This document shows positions 54,492 through 63,384 of a stretch of DNA of 64,000 bases, piece after piece. Location of the stretch: assembly GCA_965203735.1 (NCBI GenBank), contig OZ241909.1, positions 1,426,001-1,490,000 on the forward strand. Reading direction: 5' to 3'. The notes under the pieces are model-generated. The model was not told where the DNA came from. It saw nothing but the letters and a program-made list of their open reading frames with translations, and did no database searches. Numbering within the stretch: position 1 is the first letter of the stretch; each line of letters starts with the position of its first letter. A program made the position numbers and the translations under genes. The stretch comes from Bin55 sp965203735. GTDB taxonomy: Bacteria; Pseudomonadota; Gammaproteobacteria; Pseudomonadales; Azotimanducaceae.

Positions 54492-56333
54492 ATGCTGTCC
54501 TTGATTAGAAACTTGACCGAGCAATGGCGTTGGTACTTAGTGGGGTTCAGTGTTGGATTTCTCCTTTTGGGAACATTGGCTCTCTTAGTGTTCATATTCA
54601 CTTCGCCATTCGGTCGGTCATTGGAGCAAATTCAGGCAAACTCAACAAACGATTCGCATCGAGCCAATACCGAAGCAAGCCACGCACCAACTAGTGGGGT
54701 TCGTGTTCCCCTAAGCGACTTTGCAAATCTAGTCAGTTCACTTGGGGATCAAGTACGCTTCTCTCGCAATCTGATCTTGTACGACTACCTTGCTGACGCC
54801 AGTTTGGAAGAGCTCGTCGAGATTGGCGGAAGCACACTAGATGTTCAGCCATCAAGCTTGCGCCACCAAATACAAACAGCAATCGTTCGCCGGATGCGAC
54901 TCGAAGACTTCGAGTCGGCCATGAATATGTTGTCCACAGTTTCGGAATCTTTGCGGGACACATTGACCACAGAGACGTTTGCAGAATGGGCGAAGATCGA
55001 TCTTAATGCTGCGACAGATCACGCGCGAGAACTGGACGAGATCAATAGGCTTCACGCACTACGAGGCATATTCTTGGGTTCAAAAGGTCTCTCACGCAGT
55101 CAGCTCTCGGCAATTGCCCAGACTCTAGGGCACGAAGAGGAATTCGATGACCACATTGCGCTTGAAGTCATTGAAGAGGGTTTGGATAGTCCTGCAAACG
55201 TTTGGAGAGAATTTCTTTCCGAATTTGGAGACAGTCTGGGAGAACTCAGCGAAACACAACGCCATGTACTTGTAGAAATTGCTGTTGCCTGGATCACAGA
55301 CGACGAACTTGGGGCCATACAAGCCATTAGACAATTGCCAGAAATTGAGCCTGGAGGACAGTCGATTGCAGCTTCGATCGTGTCAAGAATTGCAAAGGAT
55401 GATCTTGCCTACGCATTGGCGTTGTCAACGGAATTGGGCATTCGGAATCGAAACACTTTAGTCGAAGCACTAGAGTCTGTCGTGGAGCAAGATCCACAAT
55501 CTGCGTTTCTTGCTGTATCGAATTATGAAATGCAGGGCACGCGTCTCATGTTGCAGCGGTTCGTTCTTGAGGCATGGGCGGATGCGGACCCCTTAGGTCT
55601 AATCGAGTTCCTGGACAGCTTGCCGAAGGATCTTCGTCTATGGGGGGAAGAAAAGGCGTTCCTGGGACTAGCCAGAATCGATCCGGAACATGCTGCCGAG
55701 TCCATCCAAACTCTTAAGAGACAATCGAGCAGAAAGTCCGTTGCGTTGGAGATCGTGCGTTATTGGACTCGAATCGACCCTCTGGGAGCCTTTAGGTGGT
55801 CGGGTTCAGATTTGTCGGTTTCCGCATGGAAAACGGACTTGCAGGAAATCATCATGAAAGTACTTGCAGAAGAGGACCCCGACTTGGCTCTTGAACTGGC
55901 GCTCGGTCAACATGTTGCCGAGAACGAGGTTGGGTTGGAAGCCACCTTGATTGAAAGCTTGGTTGAAATTGACATTGATAAGGGTATGGAAGTCTTGGAG
56001 CACACCCGCAATCAACCCACGCGGGAAACGTCGTTAAATGTGATTGGGAATGCACTGATAGTCAGGGGCCGCTCCGATCAAGCCCTGAAGCTTGTCGAGG
56101 AAGAATCAGCGGACTTTCAATATGCGTACTTCGACTCGTTTGCATTCACATGGGCATATTTTGACCCAGCAGACTTGTACTCGAAAATTGAAAGCCTTCC
56201 GACGGATGCGGTCAAGAAACGCCTAGCAGAACGATTGGCGATGATGCATAACAACCAAAAATTCCTCAGCCCCGAACAGGTAGATGGACTTAGAAAGTAC
56301 TTGTCAAGTCGAGCGCAGGGATTGCTGCAGTGA
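54492..56333 (+). CDS. Membrane-anchored helical-repeat protein, paralogue 4 of 4
   Basis: 613 residues from the ATG at 54492, chosen because it places the TM (about 12-35) near the N-terminus as in the paralogues; a TTG at 54462 would add 10 residues. Repeats: TAIVRRMRLEDFESAM, FAEWAKIDLNAATDHA, FLSEFGDSLGELSETQ, EAWADADPLGLIEFL, RYWTRIDPLGAFRWSGSD, FTWAYFDPADLYSKI and PEQVDGLRKYLSS. It ends 84 bases before the convergent DUF58 gene. Confidence 0.8.
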   Translation: MLSLIRNLTEQWRWYLVGFSVGFLLLGTLALLVFIFTSPFGRSLEQIQANSTNDSHRANTEASHAPTSGVRVPLSDFANLVSSLGDQVRFSRNLILYDYLADASLEELVEIGGSTLDVQPSSLRHQIQTAIVRRMRLEDFESAMNMLSTVSESLRDTLTTETFAEWAKIDLNAATDHARELDEINRLHALRGIFLGSKGLSRSQLSAIAQTLGHEEEFDDHIALEVIEEGLDSPANVWREFLSEFGDSLGELSETQRHVLVEIAVAWITDDELGAIQAIRQLPEIEPGGQSIAASIVSRIAKDDLAYALALSTELGIRNRNTLVEALESVVEQDPQSAFLAVSNYEMQGTRLMLQRFVLEAWADADPLGLIEFLDSLPKDLRLWGEEKAFLGLARIDPEHAAESIQTLKRQSSRKSVALEIVRYWTRIDPLGAFRWSGSDLSVSAWKTDLQEIIMKVLAEEDPDLALELALGQHVAENEVGLEATLIESLVEIDIDKGMEVLEHTRNQPTRETSLNVIGNALIVRGRSDQALKLVEEESADFQYAYFDSFAFTWAYFDPADLYSKIESLPTDAVKKRLAERLAMMHNNQKFLSPEQVDGLRKYLSSRAQGLLQ

Positions 56334-56417
56334 TCTTACAAGCTTGTGTAGTTGGTTGTTTTGAACCCATGACTACTCCAAGCCTTCACTTTTCTAACCT
56401 CCAGACTACGGTGTAGC

Positions 56418-57707
56418 TCACGTAATTCCCGCCCTCTTCATGTACCAATATGCGTTGACGAGTCTCGCGTATAGTTCAGAAGGCAGCGAGTCAACTACCA
56501 AGTGACAAGCACGTCTGCATTCATTGAGCGCTTTTGTGCGCTCTTCGAGATATTTTGCCGCCCCCAACACAGCGAGTGCTTGATCTATGTTCTGTACACG
56601 CGTTTTTAGCGTTTCATTCGGGGTCTGTTCACGCAGACTCGCCAAAAGCACACTGTGGCGAACGGCCAAGAGTCGCAATGCAGATGGAAGATCTTTGTCG
56701 TCATCCCTCAGTGATGTGATCAAAACTACAAGAGCTCGTTTTCTTTGTCGAACTAAGAGTTCCTCGGCTGCGGCAACGTAGTCCGAAGCCACGGTACCAG
56801 TTTGCAGGTCATAGGTGTGGCGCAAAAGAGAACCGACAGCTGAAAGTCCGGTTTGACTAGGTATCCAGCGGTTTTCCTGGCCGAAACACAGAATTGAGAC
56901 ACGGTCTCCCTGACTGAGCGCAATATAGGACAAGAGCGTCATTGCATCCAATGTTCGGTCGAAGAGCGATACCTCTCCATCATGACTATGCATTCTCCGA
57001 CCAGTATCTACCAGAAACAGAAGCTGTTGAGATCTCTCTTCTTGAAATTCCCGGGAAATGAGGCTTCTTCGTTTGGATGTTGCCTTCCAATCAATTCGAT
57101 TCAAGGGATCGGCTTGTCGATACTCTCTGAGTTGTAGGAATTCGAGCCCCTCTCCACGGCGCACTTGCTTCTTAATCCCCATCTGGTTTGTCTGATGTAC
57201 CAGAAGCAACTGTAAGTACTTGGTTATTTGAGAAAAATCTGGATAAACTCGAACTTCGTTGCTACATTCGACGTGGACAATTCGTTGCCAGAAACCAAAC
57301 ATCGAATCTACAGCAAGATCAACAAATGCAAATTTGAAGTCTCCGCGAAGAGTCGGAATTATTGTGTACTCGACAAGATGTGTGGAATCGGGCTCAATTT
57401 CGCTTGTTATCGGGAGTCCCTTTGGGCTCAATTCCAATGGGCAACGATCATTGATGGCGACTCTGAGTCTTTGGTTCAGGTCATGGTGGAGATTCAAACG
57501 CACCTTGGTAGATTGGCCAAAGGCAAGAGTGTTAGGTACTCTTCGTTCCACGGCCAAATTTCCACGCTTCTGAAGAGTGAGGGCATCAAGTAAAACGATG
57601 AGCAATCCAACCACCGCCAACACAATGACGATCGAATGGTATTCTCGGAATATCGACGCTGCCGCGACAAGCAGAATTGCGATAACAAGCAACTTTGTTG
57701 GCTTCAC
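56418..57707 (-). CDS. DUF58 domain protein
   Basis: 429 residues. Two N-terminal TM segments (about 5-42), a beta domain, then the DUF58 signature REYRQADPLNRIDWKATSKR (194-213) and a VWA-like fold starting LLFLVDTGRRMHS (MIDAS-like Asp234). GTG start overlaps the moxR stop by 4 bases. DUF58 proteins work with MoxR AAA ATPases in metal-cofactor insertion or envelope maturation, as membrane-bound VWA partners. Confidence 0.93.
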   Translation of the reverse strand: MKPTKLLVIAILLVAAASIFREYHSIVIVLAVVGLLIVLLDALTLQKRGNLAVERRVPNTLAFGQSTKVRLNLHHDLNQRLRVAINDRCPLELSPKGLPITSEIEPDSTHLVEYTIIPTLRGDFKFAFVDLAVDSMFGFWQRIVHVECSNEVRVYPDFSQITKYLQLLLVHQTNQMGIKKQVRRGEGLEFLQLREYRQADPLNRIDWKATSKRRSLISREFQEERSQQLLFLVDTGRRMHSHDGEVSLFDRTLDAMTLLSYIALSQGDRVSILCFGQENRWIPSQTGLSAVGSLLRHTYDLQTGTVASDYVAAAEELLVRQRKRALVVLITSLRDDDKDLPSALRLLAVRHSVLLASLREQTPNETLKTRVQNIDQALAVLGAAKYLEERTKALNECRRACHLVVDSLPSELYARLVNAYWYMKRAGIT

Positions 57708-58696
57708 GTACGAGGTGCCTCGACGCTTTGAATAACACTATCAAGGACCTGATCCTTCGACATTCCTTCAAATTGAAACTCTGGACTCAGTGCGATACGG
57801 TGTCGCAGTACAGAAACTGCGACTGTTCGAATGTCATCTGGAATTACGAATGTACGACTTGAGAGTAGCGCTTGTGCTCGAGCGATGCGTATGAGAGCGA
57901 TGGCTGCCCGAGGGCTTGCCCCTTGGCTAATGCCCTCAAAGTCTCTAGTTGTCCGGACAATACTTACGGCATATTTCAAAACCGCGTCATCTACCAGTAT
58001 TTGAGACGCTACTTGCTGAGCGTTGCTTATGTCGGTTGCATTCGCTACTGCTTCAATCGTCGAAGTATCCAAGTTGTCCGCGGGTTTTCCCGTGGTAACA
58101 AGATCAACAAGAACTTCCTCATGATTCTGACTGGGATACTCAATGAAGACATTCACCATGAAGCGATCCAATTGGGCTTCGGGAAGCGGATACGTTCCCT
58201 CAAATTCAATCGGGTTTTGCGTTGCCAAAACCATGTAAGGGTGATCGATCTCGAAACTTTCCCCCTCAATCGTTGCTTGTCGTTCTTGCATCACTTCTAA
58301 CAATGCAGATTGTGTTTTTGCTGGAGCTCGGTTGATTTCATCCGCCAGAAGAAGATTGGTAAAGACCGGTCCTTTTCGGATTACGAACTGCTCCTCCCTC
58401 ATGTTGTACTGAGCGTGCCCTGTTACATCGCTCGGCATGAGATCGGGCGTGAATTGAATTCGATTTGTTGCACATTGAATGCTCGTCGCCAAAGCGCGAA
58501 CGAGTAGAGTCTTACCAAGGCCAGGTACACCCTCCAAGAGGACATGTCCGTTCGCGATCATGCAATGCAAGACTTGCGCCACTACGGTTTCTTGTCCGAT
58601 AAGAATGGTGCTAACGTTTTGGGCTATGCGCTCGAATACCTCTGCGCATGCAGCTACGTCGGTCTGACTGGCTTGCTGAAGTTCTTCTGGGGTCAT
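57704..58696 (-). CDS. MoxR-family AAA+ ATPase
   Basis: 330 residues. Walker A GVPGLGKT (56-63), Walker B LLLADEINRAPAKTQSALLE with Asp119/Glu120, sensor 1 LATQNPIEFEGTYPLPEAQ, and the C-terminal lid domain RAAIALIRIARAQALL. MoxR ATPases act as chaperones for DUF58/VWA partners, encoded here by the overlapping next gene. The rest of the usual cluster (DUF4350, DUF4129, SpoIIM, RDD) lies upstream on the same strand, split off by an opposing lipoprotein gene. Confidence 0.95.
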   Translation of the reverse strand: MTPEELQQASQTDVAACAEVFERIAQNVSTILIGQETVVAQVLHCMIANGHVLLEGVPGLGKTLLVRALATSIQCATNRIQFTPDLMPSDVTGHAQYNMREEQFVIRKGPVFTNLLLADEINRAPAKTQSALLEVMQERQATIEGESFEIDHPYMVLATQNPIEFEGTYPLPEAQLDRFMVNVFIEYPSQNHEEVLVDLVTTGKPADNLDTSTIEAVANATDISNAQQVASQILVDDAVLKYAVSIVRTTRDFEGISQGASPRAAIALIRIARAQALLSSRTFVIPDDIRTVAVSVLRHRIALSPEFQFEGMSKDQVLDSVIQSVEAPRT

Positions 58697-59049
58697 CGAG
58701 CTTCTCTACTAGCGAAAGAACCGAACATTGACTCTTTCCCGATCAATTGGAGTGGACAATTATGGCGATATACGACACAACAGTCTTTGGATAGCACGAA
58801 ACGTGGTAGCCCTTCATACGATAGGGCGAAAACTTGCCACGAATTGTGTTGACTATCGAAATACAAGTGTCACAAAGAACCTTGTAGCAACTCTGTCTCG
58901 TTTGACGTAGATTGATTGATCATGGGAGAGCAATGGGGTAATCGCACCGCTACTGTTTGGAACATGTTAGATGAAACAAAACGGGGCAAGACGGACAATT
59001 GCCTGTGCTAGCATTGGCTAACTACTGGCTGGCTTCCGGAGAATTCAGG
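58697..59049. other. Non-coding interval of 353 bases
   Basis: Divergent control region between moxR (minus) and the lipoprotein gene (plus). No open frame with coding character and no RNA gene recognised. Confidence 0.55.
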
Positions 59050-59714
59050 ATGCGGCGTGTCTCTACAGCGTGCTCAGGAATCACTCTTTTCGTCTTGACT
59101 GTCCTCATGTCAGGATGCGCATCGATCTACACTGCTCCAGATTTTGGTAGCTACAAGTTTGCACACTCGAAGATCGCCATTCTTCCATTTGATGTCACAA
59201 TCGAAACTGACCAGGATGGTGTCAACACGTCATCAGAAGATCTGCTGGCGTTGGAGAAAGAACAGGGCCAGACCTTTCAGCGAGTCATCTATACCCAGTT
59301 CTTGCAAGGACAGCAACGCGGGGTCGCTATACAGTCGAGTTTCAGGACATTGACAAGACAAACACGTTGCTCAGCCGAGAATTGGAAACGAACACGACAC
59401 CAGAAGAGTTAGCAGCACTGACCAAGTCGGAGATTTGCAAGATCTTGGATGTGGACGCTGTGATTGGAGGAGACGTGCTGCTAAGCCGGCCAATAGGCAC
59501 AGATAGGGCGATGGCTTCAAGGTTTCTGATTGGTTTGGTTGGTAATACAAACAAAGCGTTCATCCGGATGTCCATATATGAAGGCGATGAGAGCAAACTC
59601 CTTTGGAACTACGAACACGTCGCTAAAGGTGGTTTGCTCAGTTCTCCAGAGTCAGTCGCACGCGCTGTCATGAAGGGGGCTGCGCGTACATTTCCCTACA
59701 AACGAGGTCAATGA
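59050..59714 (+). pseudogene. Lipoprotein gene broken by a 1-base loss in a GGGG run
   Basis: The ATG at 59050 has GGAGA upstream and starts a lipoprotein signal with lipobox LMSGC. The first frame runs SYKFAHSKIAILPFDVTIE to FLQGQQRG, then goes out of frame at G320-G323 (59320-59323). Adding one G restores RYTVEFQDIDKTNTLLSRELE and the rest to 59714 (EICKILDVDAVIGGDV, VGNTNKAFIRMSIYEG, LLWNYEHVAKG). About 222 residues when repaired. It resembles small outer-membrane lipoproteins with a TolB/CsgG-like alpha-beta fold (impression only). Could be true inactivation, phase variation or a sequencing error. Confidence 0.75.
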
Positions 59715-59827
59715 ATCCGCAGCGAATTTCTTCCGTTTGCCCCGTGCATGCGATCCAGTATCGGGCTAGCCCAGAATTGAGCAGGGCACGTTAGCTGGTA
59801 CTTAAGCTCTTGAACAGAAGCAAGAAG

Positions 59828-61000
59828 CTATCTTTTCTTGTATAGCGCTTGGACGAGTCTGACTTGTTCGATTAATTCCGATTCTGACGGTGCACGTTTC
59901 TCTTGCTTCAGAGCCTCTCTAAGTTTAGTTTCCGAAGTTCCTAGTCTCTTCGCGGTGTCGGAGATTATGCGATCTCTGAGATCCAAGGGATGGCCACGCA
60001 GTGCATTTGTACCCAACGCAATCAAGTATGACCGAAGATCTCCATTGCGCCACGCAAAGTTCGCTGCACTCGTTGCGTATTCGTAAGCGCTCCTTCTAGG
60101 ACTGCTCACTTCGTACGCTGGCGGAGATTGCCTAATATTCCACACAAGTACCAAGACGAAAAATGCCAGTCCCACACCAAGGACAGCATGGGGCGCATTT
60201 TTCCAAATCAATTCGAAGAGAGAAGGAAATGCACCCATCGGCAAGATCCAAAGAGTGCGCCCGCTTAGCCTTGTACTGGATTGCTCAAAATCGGAAACGA
60301 TGGAGTACAAAATGTAGGCATTGTCGAAGCAACTAACGTAGCTGTTGGTCCATTGGTGTAGATCTCTCACAAAGAAGACCCGACCTGATCCGTAGTTCAA
60401 TTGCAACATTCCAACACCCAACGTCAAAGGTGTTAGCCCTCGTGCAACATGGTCCAGATCGAAGATCGACTCCTCTGCATGATTCGCTTGCATGTTGAGC
60501 GGCGGTCTGTTGGCGAATGTGATCTCCTGAGACTGTTCTGGACACTCCGGCATCCTAGTTGAGATATACGGTTCAGTTTCTGCTAACTCCTCGTGCATGA
60601 GATGCACACCAAGACTCATCGGAAATAGTTGTTGAAATGAACGTTCCGGTTCTTCATCGTCCCAAACGCTGGTGACTCTGTAAATAAGTGTTCCGCCATC
60701 ACGAACCCATCTCTCAAGTAACGAACTTTGTTTAGCGGTCTCGATGGTGTACGACCCGTGCCTTACGACAATAGTGTCGCGTGTCGACGGAATAACTTCA
60801 TCGTATAGAGGAAACTCTTGCTTGACTTCGAGATTTCGACTTTCAAACAGGATTGAAATTGCTAGCCAAGGGTTTAGCCGTGCTTCCTCGGTAGATACTC
60901 TGACTTCAATCCTCTCCTGGCTCTGATACCACCAGATGGCAAGCCCAACCACGGCTGCGGCTGCCGCAAACAGAATGATGTATAACAGTGCCTTACGCAT
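59828..61000 (-). CDS. DUF4350 domain protein
   Basis: 390 residues. The ATG at 61000 is chosen over longer frames because it overlaps the DUF4129 stop (ATGCGTAA) and begins right at a membrane anchor (about 4-22). The periplasmic domain has the family pattern EARLNPWLAISILFESRNL ... LLERWVRDGGTLIYRV, followed by a second TM (about 260-280) and a cytoplasmic helical tail. Standard member of the MoxR/DUF58/DUF4129/SpoIIM/RDD cluster. Confidence 0.88.
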   Translation of the reverse strand: MRKALLYIILFAAAAAVVGLAIWWYQSQERIEVRVSTEEARLNPWLAISILFESRNLEVKQEFPLYDEVIPSTRDTIVVRHGSYTIETAKQSSLLERWVRDGGTLIYRVTSVWDDEEPERSFQQLFPMSLGVHLMHEELAETEPYISTRMPECPEQSQEITFANRPPLNMQANHAEESIFDLDHVARGLTPLTLGVGMLQLNYGSGRVFFVRDLHQWTNSYVSCFDNAYILYSIVSDFEQSSTRLSGRTLWILPMGAFPSLFELIWKNAPHAVLGVGLAFFVLVLVWNIRQSPPAYEVSSPRRSAYEYATSAANFAWRNGDLRSYLIALGTNALRGHPLDLRDRIISDTAKRLGTSETKLREALKQEKRAPSESELIEQVRLVQALYKKR

Positions 61001-62426
61001 TGAGATTGAACTTCTCCGCGTAGGTACGACGCAACGCATGAAAGTCGTTTTCCGATACGGGAAGGCGCGCATACGCCAATTGTTGCCAACTAGAAGCGAT
61101 GTGGTCAAAGGCCTCCGAGAGAGAGGGGGCGGATTCACGAACTACTCTCATACACGATGCTTCTGTGTCGCTCGGATTGATGTCGCACTTGTGCTTGGTA
61201 ATGAGTGCGTAAAGTGCACCTCGATAGAGTAGAGACATGGCATTGCGGAATTGACCATCGCGCCAGGCGTCGCTTGCGGCGGAGACTACATCGTCTGGAA
61301 GAACCAGCGTTCTCTTGAGGTTCGGAAACTTCTGCTGAACGGCTACCTCTTTCGTGCTCTTCCGAGTGAATACGTGACGAATGTAGTCGGACAGCACGAT
61401 CTTGATCACTAGCCAGAGGATTCCCGCAATTAGCAAGGTCCAAAACAGAATTCGCAGGAACATTGCAAGTGCTATATTGCTTGTCTGACGCGACTCCCTG
61501 CGCTGCTCCGGCTCTTTGGTACGCATCTCGGTTTTGCTTATGCGTTCGCTACGAACTACTTCGTCAATTTCCGCAGCAACGGAGCTCCGAGCTTGTTCTT
61601 GCGGGGGTGTAACAGATTCCTGTGCCTGTGACGGCATGCAATATATTGCAATTAGCACGACTCCAAGCATCGGTGCGATACGCCTAACCATTCGCTGAAA
61701 TTCCAAGTCAAGATCCCATCCCTCGAGTTCCACTCTGCGGTTGAGGTAGAGTGCAAATCCACAACATACATAGAACGGAGCGACAAATGCGAACGCCACA
61801 AACAGCGCAGTCAAAACGATTTTGGGACCCCAGAACGAAGAAAAAAGGAAAGTCAGCAACTCCTGTAGAGCAATTCCAAGAGCAATGGCAGGGTCAGTTT
61901 CCACAGGCGACAGCAACCAAAGAGCCATCAAGAGAATAAACAGCACAATTGCGATTTCAACGAGTAAACCCATTGAATGCAACCCCAAGTATGCACCCTG
62001 AATGTTCTCCTTTATGAGTGAACGGCGATTGCTAACTCGTCCTGAACCCAATGCATGGTCTTCTAGAGCAGCAATCGGGGTAAGTGTGCTTCGACCGGGA
62101 AAAAAGCGGAAAAAGGTGAGCCAAATTAGGCAGTCCGGAGCAATGAGATTCCGTCGCATTGTGGACCAATGAGCGTGCTCGTCGAATATCGAGCTAGCTA
62201 CTGTTGTCATTGGTATACGTTCATAGAGTGGCTTGAACCACCAAAGCATGAGAAAGGCAAATACGGTGTTGGGAATGAACCATGTCACTACGAAGATGGG
62301 TACAGCTACGACCAGCCAACCAGCAACTAACCGCCACCAATAACGTCGGGCAATTAACACCCCGAGGTCAATCGCTTCCATGCTTGTCCGCGGTCGGATT
62401 CTAATTTGAGCCTTGTCGAACTGCAT
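60993..62426 (-). CDS. DUF4129-type membrane protein of the MoxR cluster
   Basis: 477 residues. N-terminal IRPRTSMEAIDLGVLIAR, then five to six TM segments (to about 275), a periplasmic or cytoplasmic loop rich in Glu/Arg (about 280-325), another TM (about 326-348) and a C-terminal DUF4129 domain (DAWRDGQFRNAMSLLYRGAL ... ASSWQQLAYARLPVSENDF). The start overlaps the SpoIIM stop by 26 bases; the ATG at 62381 (EAIDLGVL) is an alternative. DUF4129 occurs also in transglutaminase-like proteins. Confidence 0.87.
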   Translation of the reverse strand: MQFDKAQIRIRPRTSMEAIDLGVLIARRYWWRLVAGWLVVAVPIFVVTWFIPNTVFAFLMLWWFKPLYERIPMTTVASSIFDEHAHWSTMRRNLIAPDCLIWLTFFRFFPGRSTLTPIAALEDHALGSGRVSNRRSLIKENIQGAYLGLHSMGLLVEIAIVLFILLMALWLLSPVETDPAIALGIALQELLTFLFSSFWGPKIVLTALFVAFAFVAPFYVCCGFALYLNRRVELEGWDLDLEFQRMVRRIAPMLGVVLIAIYCMPSQAQESVTPPQEQARSSVAAEIDEVVRSERISKTEMRTKEPEQRRESRQTSNIALAMFLRILFWTLLIAGILWLVIKIVLSDYIRHVFTRKSTKEVAVQQKFPNLKRTLVLPDDVVSAASDAWRDGQFRNAMSLLYRGALYALITKHKCDINPSDTEASCMRVVRESAPSLSEAFDHIASSWQQLAYARLPVSENDFHALRRTYAEKFNLNA

Positions 62427-63384
62427 CTCTACCAGCTAGAACAAAGTAACCGACAACGAGAATCCAGAATCCAATTCCCACGCCATACTTTAGGGTCGGA
62501 GGAAGGCGCATCGACGACCAAAACGCTTCAATGAACGCCGCGAGGAAAAACATAATCATGGCTCCAAATACGAGAATGACCGCAGTTTTCCTCGCTCGAC
62601 GAATCGCCATTGATCTTGCCATCGAACCTGGGGCCAGCATGGCTTGTCCGAGGCCGAGTCCTGCAGCTCCCGAAATAGCGATTGCAGTCAGCTCCAAAGC
62701 GCTGTGCCCAGCGACGAACGAGAAGAGAGTTTCGCTGTAGCCGACCAAGACGAGATGTGTAAAGATCGCCGAGAGTACGGCACCATTTAATGAAAGTACA
62801 ACAACGGTTCCGATTCCAAAGAAAATCCCGGTTGCTGCACAACGCAGTCCTATGGAAGCGTTGTTGTAAATATAGAAACCGAACATTCCAAGCCTTGATC
62901 GCATCGGTCTGTCCTCGCTTTGCACGAAGCCGTCTGGGTCGTACATCTCTTCTACTTCTGCGATTTGTTGAGGTGACAAGACCGACTGAATATATTGGTT
63001 GTCGACAAGAATCAGCGACACAATCCCAGCTGCAGGAATCAGAAAGGCACATGTTGCAATGAGTAAGAGCATCCAGTTCCTACGCACCTCCGCCGGAAAA
63101 TTTCGAGTCACGAATTCCACGCTCTTGGCGACCCATCCCGATCGATTCTGATACACCGCATTGTGACCACGAACTGTCAGGTCGTTTAAACGATCAACCA
63201 AGGTGTTACTGTAGTTTCGGCTGCGAGCAATTGCCAAATCGCGCGCGATGTCTCTATAGAGCGTTATGAATCCGTCGACTTCTATGTCCCTAGCGCTTGA
63301 GCGCTTTGATTCATATGCGTCTAAGACTGAACGAAGCTTATTCCAGTCTTGTTCCCTGTTTTCGACAAAGTAAGCTTGTTTCAC
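62401..63384 (-). CDS. SpoIIM/DUF95-type membrane protein
   Basis: 327 residues. A cytoplasmic helical N-terminal part (about 1-100) is followed by six TM segments. The FVAGHSALELTAIAISGAAGLGLG segment (split as FVAGHSALELTAIA and GAAGLGLGQ) is the hallmark of the stage II sporulation protein M family, which outside spore formers is found in the MoxR/DUF58 cluster. GTG start overlaps the RDD stop by 4 bases, as with the other junctions. Confidence 0.9.
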   Translation of the reverse strand: MKQAYFVENREQDWNKLRSVLDAYESKRSSARDIEVDGFITLYRDIARDLAIARSRNYSNTLVDRLNDLTVRGHNAVYQNRSGWVAKSVEFVTRNFPAEVRRNWMLLLIATCAFLIPAAGIVSLILVDNQYIQSVLSPQQIAEVEEMYDPDGFVQSEDRPMRSRLGMFGFYIYNNASIGLRCAATGIFFGIGTVVVLSLNGAVLSAIFTHLVLVGYSETLFSFVAGHSALELTAIAISGAAGLGLGQAMLAPGSMARSMAIRRARKTAVILVFGAMIMFFLAAFIEAFWSSMRLPPTLKYGVGIGFWILVVGYFVLAGRDAVRQGSN

